Shown here one piece after another: positions 1 to 8,039 of a stretch of 45,106 nt of DNA (position 1 is its first letter; each line of letters starts with the position of its first letter). The stretch is from Methylacidimicrobium fagopyrum (GTDB lineage Bacteria > Verrucomicrobiota > Verrucomicrobiia > Limisphaerales > UBA11358): assembly GCA_026225255.1 (NCBI GenBank), contig JAMFSJ010000070.1, forward strand, positions 1-45,106, written 5' to 3'. The notes under the pieces were generated by a model, which did no database searches, was not told the DNA's origin, and saw only the letters and a list, made by a program, of their open reading frames with translations. The position numbers and the translations under genes are program-made.

Positions 1-2
1 AG

Positions 3-731
3 CTGACTGACATGGTCGAGGCCGCCGTGCTCAACGAGTTCCGCAGCATTTCGGAGCGCGGCGGCGTGCTCGGCGCGATGGAGCGGATGTACCAGCGCTC
101 GAAGATCCAGGAAGAGTCGCTGTACTACGAGACGCTCAAGCACGACGGCACGCTGCCGCTCATCGGCGTCAACACGTTCCTGGATCCGAAGGGCTCGCCG
201 ACCGTGCAGCCGCCCGAGGTCATTCGCGCGACGACGGAAGAGAAGGATTACGCGATTACCGCGCGCGACGCGTTCTGGACGCGAAACGAGGCGACGGCGG
301 CACGCGCGCTCGACGCGGTGAAGCATCACAAGCGCTTCGGTTTCAATTATGATCCGTCGCACCTCGGCTATCAAGGCGTGGATTATGTGAAATTCATCCG
401 CGAATTTGGTGATCGCATTTTCCATGCGCACATGAAGGACGTTTGGTGGGGTCATGGCGACGGCACCGTCGGCGTGTTCGGTGGCCACACGGATTTCACG
501 GACGCGCGCCGCTTCTGGGATTTCCGCTCGCTCGGTCACGGCGATATTAATTTCGAGGACATCATCGTCGCCTTGAACGACGTCGGCTATCGCGGCCCGC
601 TCTCGGTGGAATGGGAAGATGGCCGCATGGACCGCATCCACGGTGCGGCGGAAAGCTGCGCCTTTGTCCGCCAATTGGATTTCGCGCCGAATAAAGCGGC
701 GTTTGATGCGGCGTTTTCCAAGAAGAAATAA
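3..731 (+). CDS. Chimeric partial ORF: methylmalonyl-CoA mutase C-terminal segment joined to sugar phosphate isomerase/epimerase
   Basis: The frame is open to the left edge (codons from base 3), so the 5' end is missing; the ATG at 12 is internal. Counting from that ATG, residues 1-95 carry motifs of the C-terminus of the mutase domain of methylmalonyl-CoA mutase/IcmF proteins ([42 protein letters not shown]). From about residue 98 the sequence switches to a xylose-isomerase-like TIM-barrel protein ([32 protein letters not shown]; the D, H and E are metal-ligand type). The barrel lacks its N-terminal half and the mutase lacks its last roughly 45 residues and the rest of its body. The switch falls near bases 297-325, in a GC-rich ALDAV-coding stretch, and GC appears to fall after it. 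A functional fusion is unlikely. An assembly joint or an illegitimate recombination scar is more plausible. The spacer 732-854 holds no gene. Confidence 0.75.
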   Translation: MTDMVEAAVLNEFRSISERGGVLGAMERMYQRSKIQEESLYYETLKHDGTLPLIGVNTFLDPKGSPTVQPPEVIRATTEEKDYAITARDAFWTRNEATAARALDAVKHHKRFGFNYDPSHLGYQGVDYVKFIREFGDRIFHAHMKDVWWGHGDGTVGVFGGHTDFTDARRFWDFRSLGHGDINFEDIIVALNDVGYRGPLSVEWEDGRMDRIHGAAESCAFVRQLDFAPNKAAFDAAFSKKK

Positions 732-854
732 TTTCAACCGCGGACGAACATGATCGTGATCGGAGCGCCGAGCCTTGCTCGCGTTTCGTCGCGCTGACGG
801 GACGCGCTCGGATTAACCGCTGTGCCAAAGTTAAGTTAAAACGCGATAAAATTT

Positions 855-1424
855 TTATTTCGCCCACTTCACTTCTCGCGCCGGCTGAAAGTTTTTCAAT
901 CGCTCCAAAATTTTCTCCACGTTGTTTTCGACGAGAACGAGTTGACGATGTTGCGGACGGATGAAGCCTTCCTGTTCCGTGTGATCCAGAAACGCCAGCA
1001 ACGGACGATAAAACCCGGCGATGTCCAGTAAGCCAAAAGGTTTCTGATGCCAGCCGAGTTGGCTCCACGCGAGCACTTCGAAAAATTCTTCAAACGTGCC
1101 GTAGCCGCCGGGCAACGCGATGAAGCCATCGGACAATTCTGCCATCAACGCCTTGCGCTCGTGCATGTCTTTCACGATGCGTTGATCGGGTAAATGTTCG
1201 TGGATGACTTCCTTGATGACCAGTTTTTCGGGAATCACGCCGATGACGTGCCCGCCGTTTTTGAGCGCGGCATCCGCCACCGCGCCCATCAAGCCGACCA
1301 TGCCACCGCCGTAGACGAGTTCGATTTTTTCGCGCGCGAGCAATGCGCCGAGCTGTTCCGCCGCCGCGAGATATTCCGGGCGAACGCCTTTATTGGAGCC
1401 GCAATAGACAGCAATACGTTTCAT
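855..1424 (-). CDS. LOG family protein (TIGR00730 Rossmann-fold nucleotide hydrolase)
   Basis: A 189-residue protein beginning MKRIAVYCGSN at 1424; the frame extends upstream to 1505, but the family N-terminus fits the internal ATG. Family hallmarks are the glycine-rich GGGMVGLMG segment and the PGGYGTFEE signature that binds nucleotide and carries the catalytic Glu. Homologues hydrolyse nucleoside 5'-monophosphates to base plus ribose 5-phosphate, and in plant-associated organisms release active cytokinins. In free-living bacteria the physiological substrate is usually unclear. The length is typical for the family. It is cytosolic: no signal peptide or membrane segment is visible. It follows tag in the same direction with a 184-bp spacer. 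Confidence 0.9.
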   Translation of the reverse strand: MKRIAVYCGSNKGVRPEYLAAAEQLGALLAREKIELVYGGGMVGLMGAVADAALKNGGHVIGVIPEKLVIKEVIHEHLPDQRIVKDMHERKALMAELSDGFIALPGGYGTFEEFFEVLAWSQLGWHQKPFGLLDIAGFYRPLLAFLDHTEQEGFIRPQHRQLVLVENNVEKILERLKNFQPAREVKWAK

Positions 1425-1552
1425 TTTCTTGCTTAAAATAGTAGGGCAAAACGGTCGCGTTGCCCATTTCAATCCGGAGCCAACAAACTTGAACACAGAA
1501 GCCAACGGAGAGACGAAGATTCAGCGCGACGGTTCTCCGTTTTGGGTTGTGG

Positions 1553-1569
1553 TGGCGGTCGGTGACCGC
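1553..1569. repeat. Short inverted repeat downstream of tag
   Basis: GGCGGTC and GACCGCC flank a 3-nt loop, 40 bp past the end of tag, and a related GGTCGGCCACCGCC lies just beyond. No T-tract follows on the minus strand, so it is at best a weak terminator. It may be a dispersed palindrome. Confidence 0.4.
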
Positions 1570-1608
1570 CTCAAATCACGCTTGGTCGGCCACCGCCCGC
1601 TGCTGCAT

Positions 1609-2178
1609 TCAGGCCAGATCCTTATGTCGGAAACACGTCACATGATGATCGTTCACCATGCCGACAGCTTGCATGTAGGCGTAACAAATCGTGGAGCCAA
1701 CGAACTTGAATCCGCGCTTCAATAAATCTTTGCTCATCGCATCAGAAATTTCCGTCTGGGCGGGAACTTCTTGCCTGCTGCCGCGACGATGGACAATCGG
1801 CTTGCCGTTCACGAAACTCCAAATATATTTGTCGAAGCTGCCGAATTCTTCACGCACCTTCAGAAATGATTTTGCGTTCTGGATCGTTGCGTGAATTTTC
1901 AGACGATTGCGAATGATGCCGGCGTTGTTCATTAACTCGGTAACTTTCTTATCGCCGTAACGCGTGATTTTTTCCGCATCAAAATGATCGAACGCTGCCC
2001 GGTAATTCTCGCGCTTCTTCAAAACCGTATGCCAGCTCAAGCCTGCCTGCGCGCCTTCGAGAATGAGATATTCAAACAGCAAACGATCATCATGCACCGG
2101 CACGCCCCATTCGGTGTCGTGATAAGCGATGTAAAGTTCGTCCGTCGGCCACGGACAGCGGAGGATTTCTTTTTTCAT
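1609..2178 (-). CDS. tag: DNA-3-methyladenine glycosylase I
   Basis: A 189-residue base-excision repair enzyme of the Tag family, which removes 3-methyladenine from alkylated DNA. The N-terminus (LRCPWP, then YHDTEWGVP) and the C-terminal DHHVTCFRH supply the Cys/His residues that form the family zinc snap. The middle shows the conserved FEYLILEGAQAGLSW and the helix-hairpin-helix region. The start at 2178 (MKKEILRCPWP) fits the family; the frame continues 12 codons further upstream. The length matches E. coli Tag. A 144-bp spacer holding the rpsA terminator separates it from rpsA upstream, so it is probably transcribed from its own promoter. Confidence 0.93.
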   Translation of the reverse strand: MKKEILRCPWPTDELYIAYHDTEWGVPVHDDRLLFEYLILEGAQAGLSWHTVLKKRENYRAAFDHFDAEKITRYGDKKVTELMNNAGIIRNRLKIHATIQNAKSFLKVREEFGSFDKYIWSFVNGKPIVHRRGSRQEVPAQTEISDAMSKDLLKRGFKFVGSTICYAYMQAVGMVNDHHVTCFRHKDLA

Positions 2179-2270
2179 GCCGCGAAGTTTAAGTCGGCCC
2201 GCGTCGCCCGCCAAGCGAAGACCGTCTGATGGCCGACTTCTATAATCTTCGAGGACAGCCTCAAATAAAA

Positions 2271-2302
2271 AAACCGGCGGACTGTTGCCAGTCCGCCGGT
2301 TT
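2271..2302 (-). terminator. Rho-independent terminator of rpsA
   Basis: A perfect 13-bp stem (AAACCGGCGGACT / AGTCCGCCGGTTT) closes a 6-nt loop. On the minus strand it runs into a T-rich tract. It lies about 20 bp past the rpsA stop codon. Confidence 0.9.
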
Positions 2303-2322
2303 TGATTATTTGTTCGGAACGA

Positions 2323-3993
2323 TTAGTCGCCTTTGACCAGATCGTCAGCGGCGTCGAAGGCGTGTTGCAGAGCAACCAAGTCTTCGCCGGGTTTCAGCGA
2401 GTCGAGGATCTTCTGTTCTTCTTTGATCTGCTCGTCCGTGTAGCTGGCAGCCTTGATGGACAGACCGATGCGGCGTTCGTTCTTGTCGATTTTGACGACG
2501 CGGGCGGAAACGTCTTGGCCGGCCTTGAGCACGTTCTTGATTTTTTCCACGCGTTCTTCGCTGATCTGCGAGATGTGGACGAGACCGTCGATGTCGTGTT
2601 GCAGGCCGACAAACGCGCCGAAGCTGGCGAGCTTGGTGACTTTGCCGGTGACGAGGTCGCCGACTTTGTAGAGCTTCTCGATGTTATCCCACGGATCGAT
2701 TTCGAGTTGTTTGATGCCGAGCGCGATGCGCTGGTTCGGACGATCGACTTCGAGCACGGTGGCTTCGACTTCGTCACCTTTTTTCATCACTTCGCTCGGA
2801 TGATTGATCTTGCGGGTCCAGGACATGTCGGAAACGTGGATCATACCGTCAATGCCTTCTTCGAGTTCCACGAACGCACCATAGCTGGTGAGGTTGCGGA
2901 CCTGGCCTTTGACCTTCTGGCCGACGGCATATTTCGCCGCGGCGCTGTCCCACGGATTGGATTCCAACTGGCGCACGCCGAGGGAGATCTTCTGTTCTTC
3001 GCGGTTGATGCCGAGCACGACTGCTTCGATTTCCTGATCCTGCTTGAGCACGTCGCCGGGTTTGGCGATGCGCTTGGTCCAGGACAATTCGGTGACGTGC
3101 ACGAGGCCTTCCACACCGGGTTCGAGTTGCACAAACGCGCCATAAGGCACGAGGCTGACGACCTTGCCCTTGACCTTCTGGCCGACGGGGAATTTCGCTT
3201 CGATGTTATCCCAAGGATTCGTCATCTTCTGCTTGAGGCCGAGGCTGACGCGTTCTTTTTCCTTGTTCACGTCCAGCACGACAACGTCGAGTTCCTGGCC
3301 GACTTTCAAGATTTCGGAAGGATGGGTCAAACGGCCCCAGCTCATATCCGTGATGTGGAGCAAACCGTCCAAGCCGTTCAAATCAATGAACGCGCCGAAA
3401 TCGGTGATGTTCTTGACCGTGCCCTTGCGGATGTCGCCCGGCGTCATTTCCGTGAGCAACTTGCCACGTTTTTCATTGCGCTCGGCTTCGATCAATTCGC
3501 GGCGCGACAGAACGATGTTCTGACGTTCCTGATTGATTTTGACGACCTTAAATTCGTAAGTGTTACCGACAAAACCCGCGAGGTTTTTCGGCGTGATGAC
3601 GTCGATCTGGGACGACGGCAAAAAGGCTTCGACACCGACATTGACGACCAAGCCGCCTTTGACGATGGATTTGACCTTGCCGGAAATGATCCCGCCTTCG
3701 TTGCAGATCGTGAGGATTTTGTCCCAGTTCTTTTTGAACTCGGCCTTTTCGTGCGAGAGAACGACGGTGCCGTCTTTGTTCTCAAGTTTTTCGATGAGGA
3801 CGTCGATTTCGTCGCCGACTTTGACGGCTTTGAGATCGATGAATTCATTGCCGGGGATGATACCTTCACTCTTGTAACCGATGTCCACCAAGACTTCTTT
3901 GGAACGGACTTCGATGACGGTGCCTTTGACGATTTGGCCTTGAGCAACGAGCGACTTGGCGCTCTGCTTCATGGCTTCTTCCATTGTGAGCAT
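2323..3993 (-). CDS. rpsA: 30S ribosomal protein S1
   Basis: A 556-residue protein built from six consecutive S1 (OB-fold RNA-binding) domains, each with the GxVxxixxfGAFVxl...GLvHisdmSW pattern, from about residue 19 to 525. The first two are the degenerate ribosome-binding types and the last four the mRNA-binding types. S1 brings structured mRNAs to the 30S subunit, which matters here because few genes in the window have good Shine-Dalgarno sequences. The start is uncertain between the Met at 3993 and the next in-frame Met (MEEAMKQ, 3984); neither has a clear ribosome binding site. The gene stands alone with its own leader and strong terminator. The acidic linker composition creates a long antisense open frame that is not a gene. 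Confidence 0.95.
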   Translation of the reverse strand: MLTMEEAMKQSAKSLVAQGQIVKGTVIEVRSKEVLVDIGYKSEGIIPGNEFIDLKAVKVGDEIDVLIEKLENKDGTVVLSHEKAEFKKNWDKILTICNEGGIISGKVKSIVKGGLVVNVGVEAFLPSSQIDVITPKNLAGFVGNTYEFKVVKINQERQNIVLSRRELIEAERNEKRGKLLTEMTPGDIRKGTVKNITDFGAFIDLNGLDGLLHITDMSWGRLTHPSEILKVGQELDVVVLDVNKEKERVSLGLKQKMTNPWDNIEAKFPVGQKVKGKVVSLVPYGAFVQLEPGVEGLVHVTELSWTKRIAKPGDVLKQDQEIEAVVLGINREEQKISLGVRQLESNPWDSAAAKYAVGQKVKGQVRNLTSYGAFVELEEGIDGMIHVSDMSWTRKINHPSEVMKKGDEVEATVLEVDRPNQRIALGIKQLEIDPWDNIEKLYKVGDLVTGKVTKLASFGAFVGLQHDIDGLVHISQISEERVEKIKNVLKAGQDVSARVVKIDKNERRIGLSIKAASYTDEQIKEEQKILDSLKPGEDLVALQHAFDAADDLVKGD

Positions 3994-4311
3994 AATATTA
4001 CTGTGATTAAACGGACGGGAGGCTTGTTCATCCGCAAGAAATGCGGACTTGAAGACTCCATTGCCTAACTACCGACGCTGCGACTGGCAACGGAGGTTAA
4101 AGGTTAGGTTATTGGTTAACGGTTTTTTCTCAGCCTTGATGAACATCCGCACACGCGGCGTTCAGGCAGTCTGGAGCATACGGCAAAAGCGCCGGATGGC
4201 AAGGGGAAACTCGGCGAAAGGTCTGGTGTCTAGGGTCTTGAATCTCAGCCGGAATCTTCACGACTCCTAACATGCCGCTCCGCCGGAGCTAAAAGATTTA
4301 TCCGGGATTTT
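3994..4311. other. 318-bp gene-free leader region upstream of rpsA
   Basis: The space between the secreted peptidase-like gene and rpsA, both on the minus strand, holds no convincing gene. It contains a 6-bp hairpin (TCCGCA/TGCGGA, 4031-4047) about 40 nt before the rpsA start, a heptad repeat at 4095-4124, and a compact GC-rich segment (about 4140-4265) rich in short self-complementary runs. It presumably carries the rpsA promoter and 5' UTR, where S1 autoregulation would be expected, but no known RNA family is recognised. Confidence 0.5.
4095..4124. repeat. Heptad repeat (GGTTAAN) in the rpsA leader
   Basis: GGTTA recurs at 4095, 4102, 4107 and 4114, with GGTT again at 4121: spacings 7, 5, 7 and 7. 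It is non-coding and imperfect. Confidence 0.55.
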
Positions 4312-5334
4312 CTACAAAGATTTCACCCCGAGTGGAGCTGAAGCGGGTAAATTAATCGCAGGCGTCGGTTGCGTCGGGGCGTAGGCGTTGCGATGCGGAA
4401 TATCCAGCCGGTTGAACGGTTGATAATTTTTGATTGCGCCCACATGGCCAATTTTGACCGAGTCGCGCAGCACGCCGTGGCCGTTTTTATTGTAATCGCT
4501 GAAATGCGCCTGACCGTAGTCGAGACCGTTGCTGGAAAGATTGGAGGAAAAATATTTCAACCCGATGATCTTGCCGGCGTCATCGCGCAGCCAGCCGATG
4601 AAAATCACCGAATGTCCGCCCGCAGGCGTGCTGCTGTAACTTAAAAAATCACCGGGCCGCGCGTCTTCAAAATTCGTGACCGCGTTGCCCAAACCGTAGC
4701 CAACAATGGCGCGCTGCTCGGAATCACTTTTGCCTTCGACATACCAAAGTTGCAGTGCGTTGAAGAGGTCGTTGAACGTCATGCCGTTGAAATCGTCGGC
4801 TTCGAGGCCGGCTTGGATATTGCGCAATTTCATCGCCCGCACAAACACTTCAAACGTAAAACCGCAGCAATAACTGCAACGCGAACCGTCGGGATACGCC
4901 TTCGCGACCACCATGCCGTGATACCACAAGTCTTGCGTGACGCCGTTATAGATGTCGTATTCCCACGGTTTCCAACTGCAATGATATTGATAGGAGCCGT
5001 CGAGCGGAAATCCGCTGATGACTTTCAGCACAAATGGATTTAGCGAACCTTCGTCGTCATTCGTCACCAGGTCTTCGCGCGCGTAAGCTTTGGCCAGCGC
5101 TTTATCCACCGGCGAAAAGCCGCGTTCATCCACCGGATAAACGCGCGGCGTGTAAGTAGAACGGCGTAAACCGGGATCTTTTTCGCGCGGCGGATGGACG
5201 TTGGTGGAAATCGAAAGGGTCGGCGTGGCAACGTCGTTCGTCTCGGCAAAGCCAGCTTTACCGCTGACAATAAAAAGTGCGCTGACCAAAAATGAAAATG
5301 AAAATCCCTGCGTGATTGTTTTAGCAAATTTCAT
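4312..5334 (-). CDS. Secreted protein with cysteine-peptidase/amidase-like Cys-His motif
   Basis: A 340-residue protein with a signal peptide (charged MKFAKT, hydrophobic core, AFAE-like end near residue 30), so exported to the periplasm or outside. The central part contains a Cys-rich helix start SRCSYCCGFTFEVF (Cys153, 156, 157) and, after a glycine/proline loop, GGHSVIFIGW (His241). This resembles the Cys...His arrangement of NlpC/P60, CHAP and related papain-like hydrolases. The third catalytic residue cannot be assigned by eye. The C-terminus is proline-rich. No specific family is recognised, so a cell-wall amidase or peptidase role is inference. It is divergent from the mla operon with a 156-bp spacer. 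A weak GCTCC-GGAGC palindrome lies just beyond its stop. Confidence 0.65.
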   Translation of the reverse strand: MKFAKTITQGFSFSFLVSALFIVSGKAGFAETNDVATPTLSISTNVHPPREKDPGLRRSTYTPRVYPVDERGFSPVDKALAKAYAREDLVTNDDEGSLNPFVLKVISGFPLDGSYQYHCSWKPWEYDIYNGVTQDLWYHGMVVAKAYPDGSRCSYCCGFTFEVFVRAMKLRNIQAGLEADDFNGMTFNDLFNALQLWYVEGKSDSEQRAIVGYGLGNAVTNFEDARPGDFLSYSSTPAGGHSVIFIGWLRDDAGKIIGLKYFSSNLSSNGLDYGQAHFSDYNKNGHGVLRDSVKIGHVGAIKNYQPFNRLDIPHRNAYAPTQPTPAINLPASAPLGVKSL

Positions 5335-5490
5335 AAACCTTGTTATTCCTGCCCGAATCTAGGGTTTGGCTGCAAAATCGCAAGTTGAAAACACGTTTTG
5401 GTCGCGGAATGATCGAAAGCCGGTTGAGACAAGTTGAAATTTTGGCAAAAATAAATTGATTGCGAGGCGTCGGTAGTTGAGGCTTGTGAG

Positions 5491-6237
5491 ATGTTTAGAA
5501 ACATCGGTGAAATCGTGCTGTTGTTTTGGCGCGTGTTGCGGGCTTTGCCGCACGCGTGGCGGCAGCGGCAGAAAGTATTCGACCAATTTTTTGAGATCGG
5601 CAACGCAAGTTTGTTGATGGTTTGCGTGCTGTCATTTTTCATTGGCGCGGTCTTCGCTTTGCAGACGGGACCGGCTTTGGCGCAACACAGTCTGTCGAGC
5701 GCAGTCGGCGGCGTGGTGGGTTTTGCCATCGCGCGTGAGTTGGCGCCGATCATGATGGCGATCTTGATCGCCGGCCGGATCGGTTCCGCGATGGCGGCGG
5801 AAATCGGCTCGATGCGCGTGTATCAGGAAATCGATGCGTTGCGCACGATGAACATCAATCCGATTGATTATCTCGTTTTGCCGCGCGTGTTGGCGATGGT
5901 CGTCGCGCTGCCAATGTTGGTGATTTTTGCGATCCTCGTCGGCTGGTTCGGCGGCGCGGTGGTGGCGAATTATAATCAACAACTGGAAATTCCGTTCGCT
6001 GCTTTTTTTGCGGACATGAAAGATTTCGTCGTCTTGAAAGACGTGGGCAATGGCGTTTTCAAAAGTTTTTGTTTCGCTATCATCATCGGCGTCGTGTCGT
6101 GTCATCAAGGTTTAACGACGATTGGCGGGCCGCGCGGCATTGGCCGTTCCGTCACCAAAGCCGTGGTGAATTCCATCGTCCTGATTGTGATTTTTGATTA
6201 TCTGATCACGTTGCTCCTTTCGATATTTTTAAAATGA
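5491..6237 (+). CDS. mlaE: MlaE-type ABC transporter permease (phospholipid/lipid asymmetry)
   Basis: A 248-residue integral membrane protein of the MlaE/TrnL permease family with five or six hydrophobic spans. Family motifs are the ARELAPIMMAILIAGRIGSA segment and the coupling helix AEIGSMRVYQEIDALRTM that contacts the ATPase, followed by the conserved PRVLA. It forms the inner-membrane core of a system that moves phospholipids or other hydrophobic substrates between the inner and outer membranes. Its stop overlaps the start of the ATPase gene (ATGA), so the genes are translationally coupled. The start is the first ATG after the spacer; no strong ribosome binding site is visible. Confidence 0.93.
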   Translation: MFRNIGEIVLLFWRVLRALPHAWRQRQKVFDQFFEIGNASLLMVCVLSFFIGAVFALQTGPALAQHSLSSAVGGVVGFAIARELAPIMMAILIAGRIGSAMAAEIGSMRVYQEIDALRTMNINPIDYLVLPRVLAMVVALPMLVIFAILVGWFGGAVVANYNQQLEIPFAAFFADMKDFVVLKDVGNGVFKSFCFAIIIGVVSCHQGLTTIGGPRGIGRSVTKAVVNSIVLIVIFDYLITLLLSIFLK

Positions 6238-7007
6238 ATGCCGCCAACAATTCAGCTTCCGGGGTCGGCCTCGTGGTGCGCGGCTTGCGCAAAAGTTTTG
6301 AAGATCAAGAAGTGCTCAAGGGCGTGGACTTCGCGGTTCAACCCGGCGAAATTTTTGTCATTATGGGGCCGAGCGGCAGCGGCAAAAGTGTTTTGCTGAA
6401 ACATCTGATCGCGTTGGAAACGCCGAATGCCGGTGAAATTTTGATCAACAGCGAACCGGTTTCCGCCCCAGAAACGGCGGCGAAATATCGCATGGCCCTG
6501 GTTTTTCAATCGGGCGCTTTGCTGAATTCTTTGACGGTCGGCGAAAATGTCGGACTGTATCTCACGGAACACCGGCTCAAAACGCCGGAAGAAATTCAGC
6601 AGATTGTCGTGGATAAATTGGCGGCGGTGGGCTTGAAAGATGTCGTGGATAAAATGCCGGCCGATCTTTCCGGCGGCATGAAAAAACGCGTCGCCATTGC
6701 GCGCGCGCTGGTCATCGAACCGCAACTGATTCTTTACGATGAACCGACGAGCGAATTGGATCCGCTATCGTCCGTCGTTGTGGGTGAAGAAATTTTGCGC
6801 CTGAACCAGCGCACCGGCGTGACGTCGGTCGTGGTCACACATGATCGCGATTTGGCGTTCGGCGTTGCGGATCGCATGGCCGTGATGGGCGATGGGAAAA
6901 TTTTGATCATCGGCACGCCCGATGAAGTTAACAATTGTAAAGACCCGGAAGTGCAGAGTTTTTTGCACGCAGATTTTAAGCGCGAATCGAAGAATAAAAA
7001 GTTATGA
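6234..7007 (+). CDS. mlaF: MlaF-type ABC transporter ATP-binding protein
   Basis: A 257-residue nucleotide-binding subunit with a complete set of motifs: Walker A GPSGSGKS, Q-loop (VFQSGAL), signature LSGGMKKRVAIARAL, Walker B LILYDEPTSELDP and the switch His in VVVTHD. The methionine/lysine-rich signature LSGGMKKR is typical of the Mla/Mkl ATPase branch. It powers lipid transport together with the MlaE permease. It overlaps both neighbours by 4 bp (ATGA at each junction), the classic compact mla arrangement. No MlaB (STAS) or MlaC (periplasmic carrier) gene follows, so those would have to be elsewhere or absent. Confidence 0.95.
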   Translation: MNAANNSASGVGLVVRGLRKSFEDQEVLKGVDFAVQPGEIFVIMGPSGSGKSVLLKHLIALETPNAGEILINSEPVSAPETAAKYRMALVFQSGALLNSLTVGENVGLYLTEHRLKTPEEIQQIVVDKLAAVGLKDVVDKMPADLSGGMKKRVAIARALVIEPQLILYDEPTSELDPLSSVVVGEEILRLNQRTGVTSVVVTHDRDLAFGVADRMAVMGDGKILIIGTPDEVNNCKDPEVQSFLHADFKRESKNKKL

Positions 7008-7975
7008 AAAATTCACTCGAAACTAAACTCGGCATTTTTGTCGTCCTGGCGGTTCTGGCTGCGTGGGCGATTATTGAGACGCTCGGCAGCGGCGATTTTT
7101 TAAACCGCGGCTATCGCGTTAGCGCCCAATTCGATACGGTGCAGGATTTGAAGGTCGGCGACCGCGTGAAAATGGCCGGCGTGGAAATCGGCCGCGTCAT
7201 GAACATCGAACTCACGACCAACAAAGTCAGCGTCGTGATGAAATTACACTCGGACGCCATCGTGAAAACGGACAGCATCGCGACGGTGAAATTCACCGGC
7301 TTGATGGGGCAAAATTTTGTCGCCATCGCGTTTGGCTCCGACCCCGCGCCGGTCGCGGCGGAAGGCACGATTTTGGAATCCACCGAGCAGCCGGATTTGA
7401 GCGCGATCATGGCGAAACTCGACGCGGCGGCGGGCGGCATCCAGAACATCACGAAAACTTTTTCCGGCGATAAACTGGATAACATTCTCGGTCCGCTCAC
7501 GGATTTCGTGAAACAAAACAGCGGTCCGCTCACGGCGACGATTGCGAACGTGAAGAATGTTTCCAGCCAGATTGCCGCCGGCCAGGGCACGGTGGGTAAA
7601 TTGATTTATTCCGACGCGCTTTATGATTCCGCCTTAAGCACGGTGACGAATCTGCAAGACACCGCGGCCGAAGCCAAATCCATGATCGCCACCGCCAAGA
7701 CCGTGATGAACAACGTCAGCTCCGGCCAAGGCACGATCGGCAAATTGTTGACCGAGGATAAATTGTATAATTCAACCGAGGAAGCGATGACGAACGTGAA
7801 CGAGATTTTGAAAAAGGTGAACCAAGGTCAGGGCACGATCGGCAAGCTCGTGAATAATGACGACCTTTTGAAGAACGCCAAACTCTCGCTGCAAAAATTG
7901 GATAAAGCGGCGGACAGTTTGGAAGACACCGGCCCGCTGACGGTCATCGGCACGATGATGACGCAGTTGTTTTAA
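7004..7975 (+). CDS. mlaD: MlaD/MCE-domain substrate-binding protein
   Basis: A 323-residue protein with one N-terminal membrane anchor (about residues 8-26), then an MCE domain (about 35-115; VQDLKVGDRVKMAGVEIGRV and FTGLMGQNFVAI are typical). MCE domains form hexameric rings that receive lipid in the periplasm. The C-terminal half is helical and holds three copies of a G-Q-G-T-(V/I)-G-K-L unit spaced by roughly 45-55 residues, each followed by an acidic ...D.LY/LL segment. Such repeats are known in longer MCE proteins and may extend the channel. It is the last gene of the operon and ends before a strong hairpin. Confidence 0.9.
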   Translation: MKNSLETKLGIFVVLAVLAAWAIIETLGSGDFLNRGYRVSAQFDTVQDLKVGDRVKMAGVEIGRVMNIELTTNKVSVVMKLHSDAIVKTDSIATVKFTGLMGQNFVAIAFGSDPAPVAAEGTILESTEQPDLSAIMAKLDAAAGGIQNITKTFSGDKLDNILGPLTDFVKQNSGPLTATIANVKNVSSQIAAGQGTVGKLIYSDALYDSALSTVTNLQDTAAEAKSMIATAKTVMNNVSSGQGTIGKLLTEDKLYNSTEEAMTNVNEILKKVNQGQGTIGKLVNNDDLLKNAKLSLQKLDKAADSLEDTGPLTVIGTMMTQLF

Positions 7976-7989
7976 GGCGAAAAGAATCG

Positions 7990-8028
7990 AACGGAGCGCG
8001 GCTGTGTTACGACACGCCGCGCTCCGTT
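7990..8028. terminator. Bidirectional hairpin between mlaD and pepP
   Basis: A perfect 12-bp stem (AACGGAGCGCGG / CCGCGCTCCGTT) with an inner GTGT-TACG-ACAC hairpin lies between two convergent genes. Its core resembles the palindrome at 26266-26309, suggesting a dispersed element reused as a terminator. Confidence 0.8.
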
Positions 8029-8039
8029 CTTATTAAAAC

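Noticed and set aside
562..1068. 168-codon minus-strand frame overlapping the isomerase and LOG genes
   Set aside because: It overlaps two real genes and encodes arginine-rich low-complexity sequence.
2302..4068. 588-codon open frame on the plus strand, antisense to rpsA
   Set aside because: It mirrors the rpsA codons exactly (repeated acidic D/F pattern) and has no recognisable protein; it is a codon-bias shadow.
4049..4270. 73-codon plus-strand ORF in the rpsA leader
   Set aside because: Basic composition with no recognisable motif and poor start context; the region is more likely regulatory.
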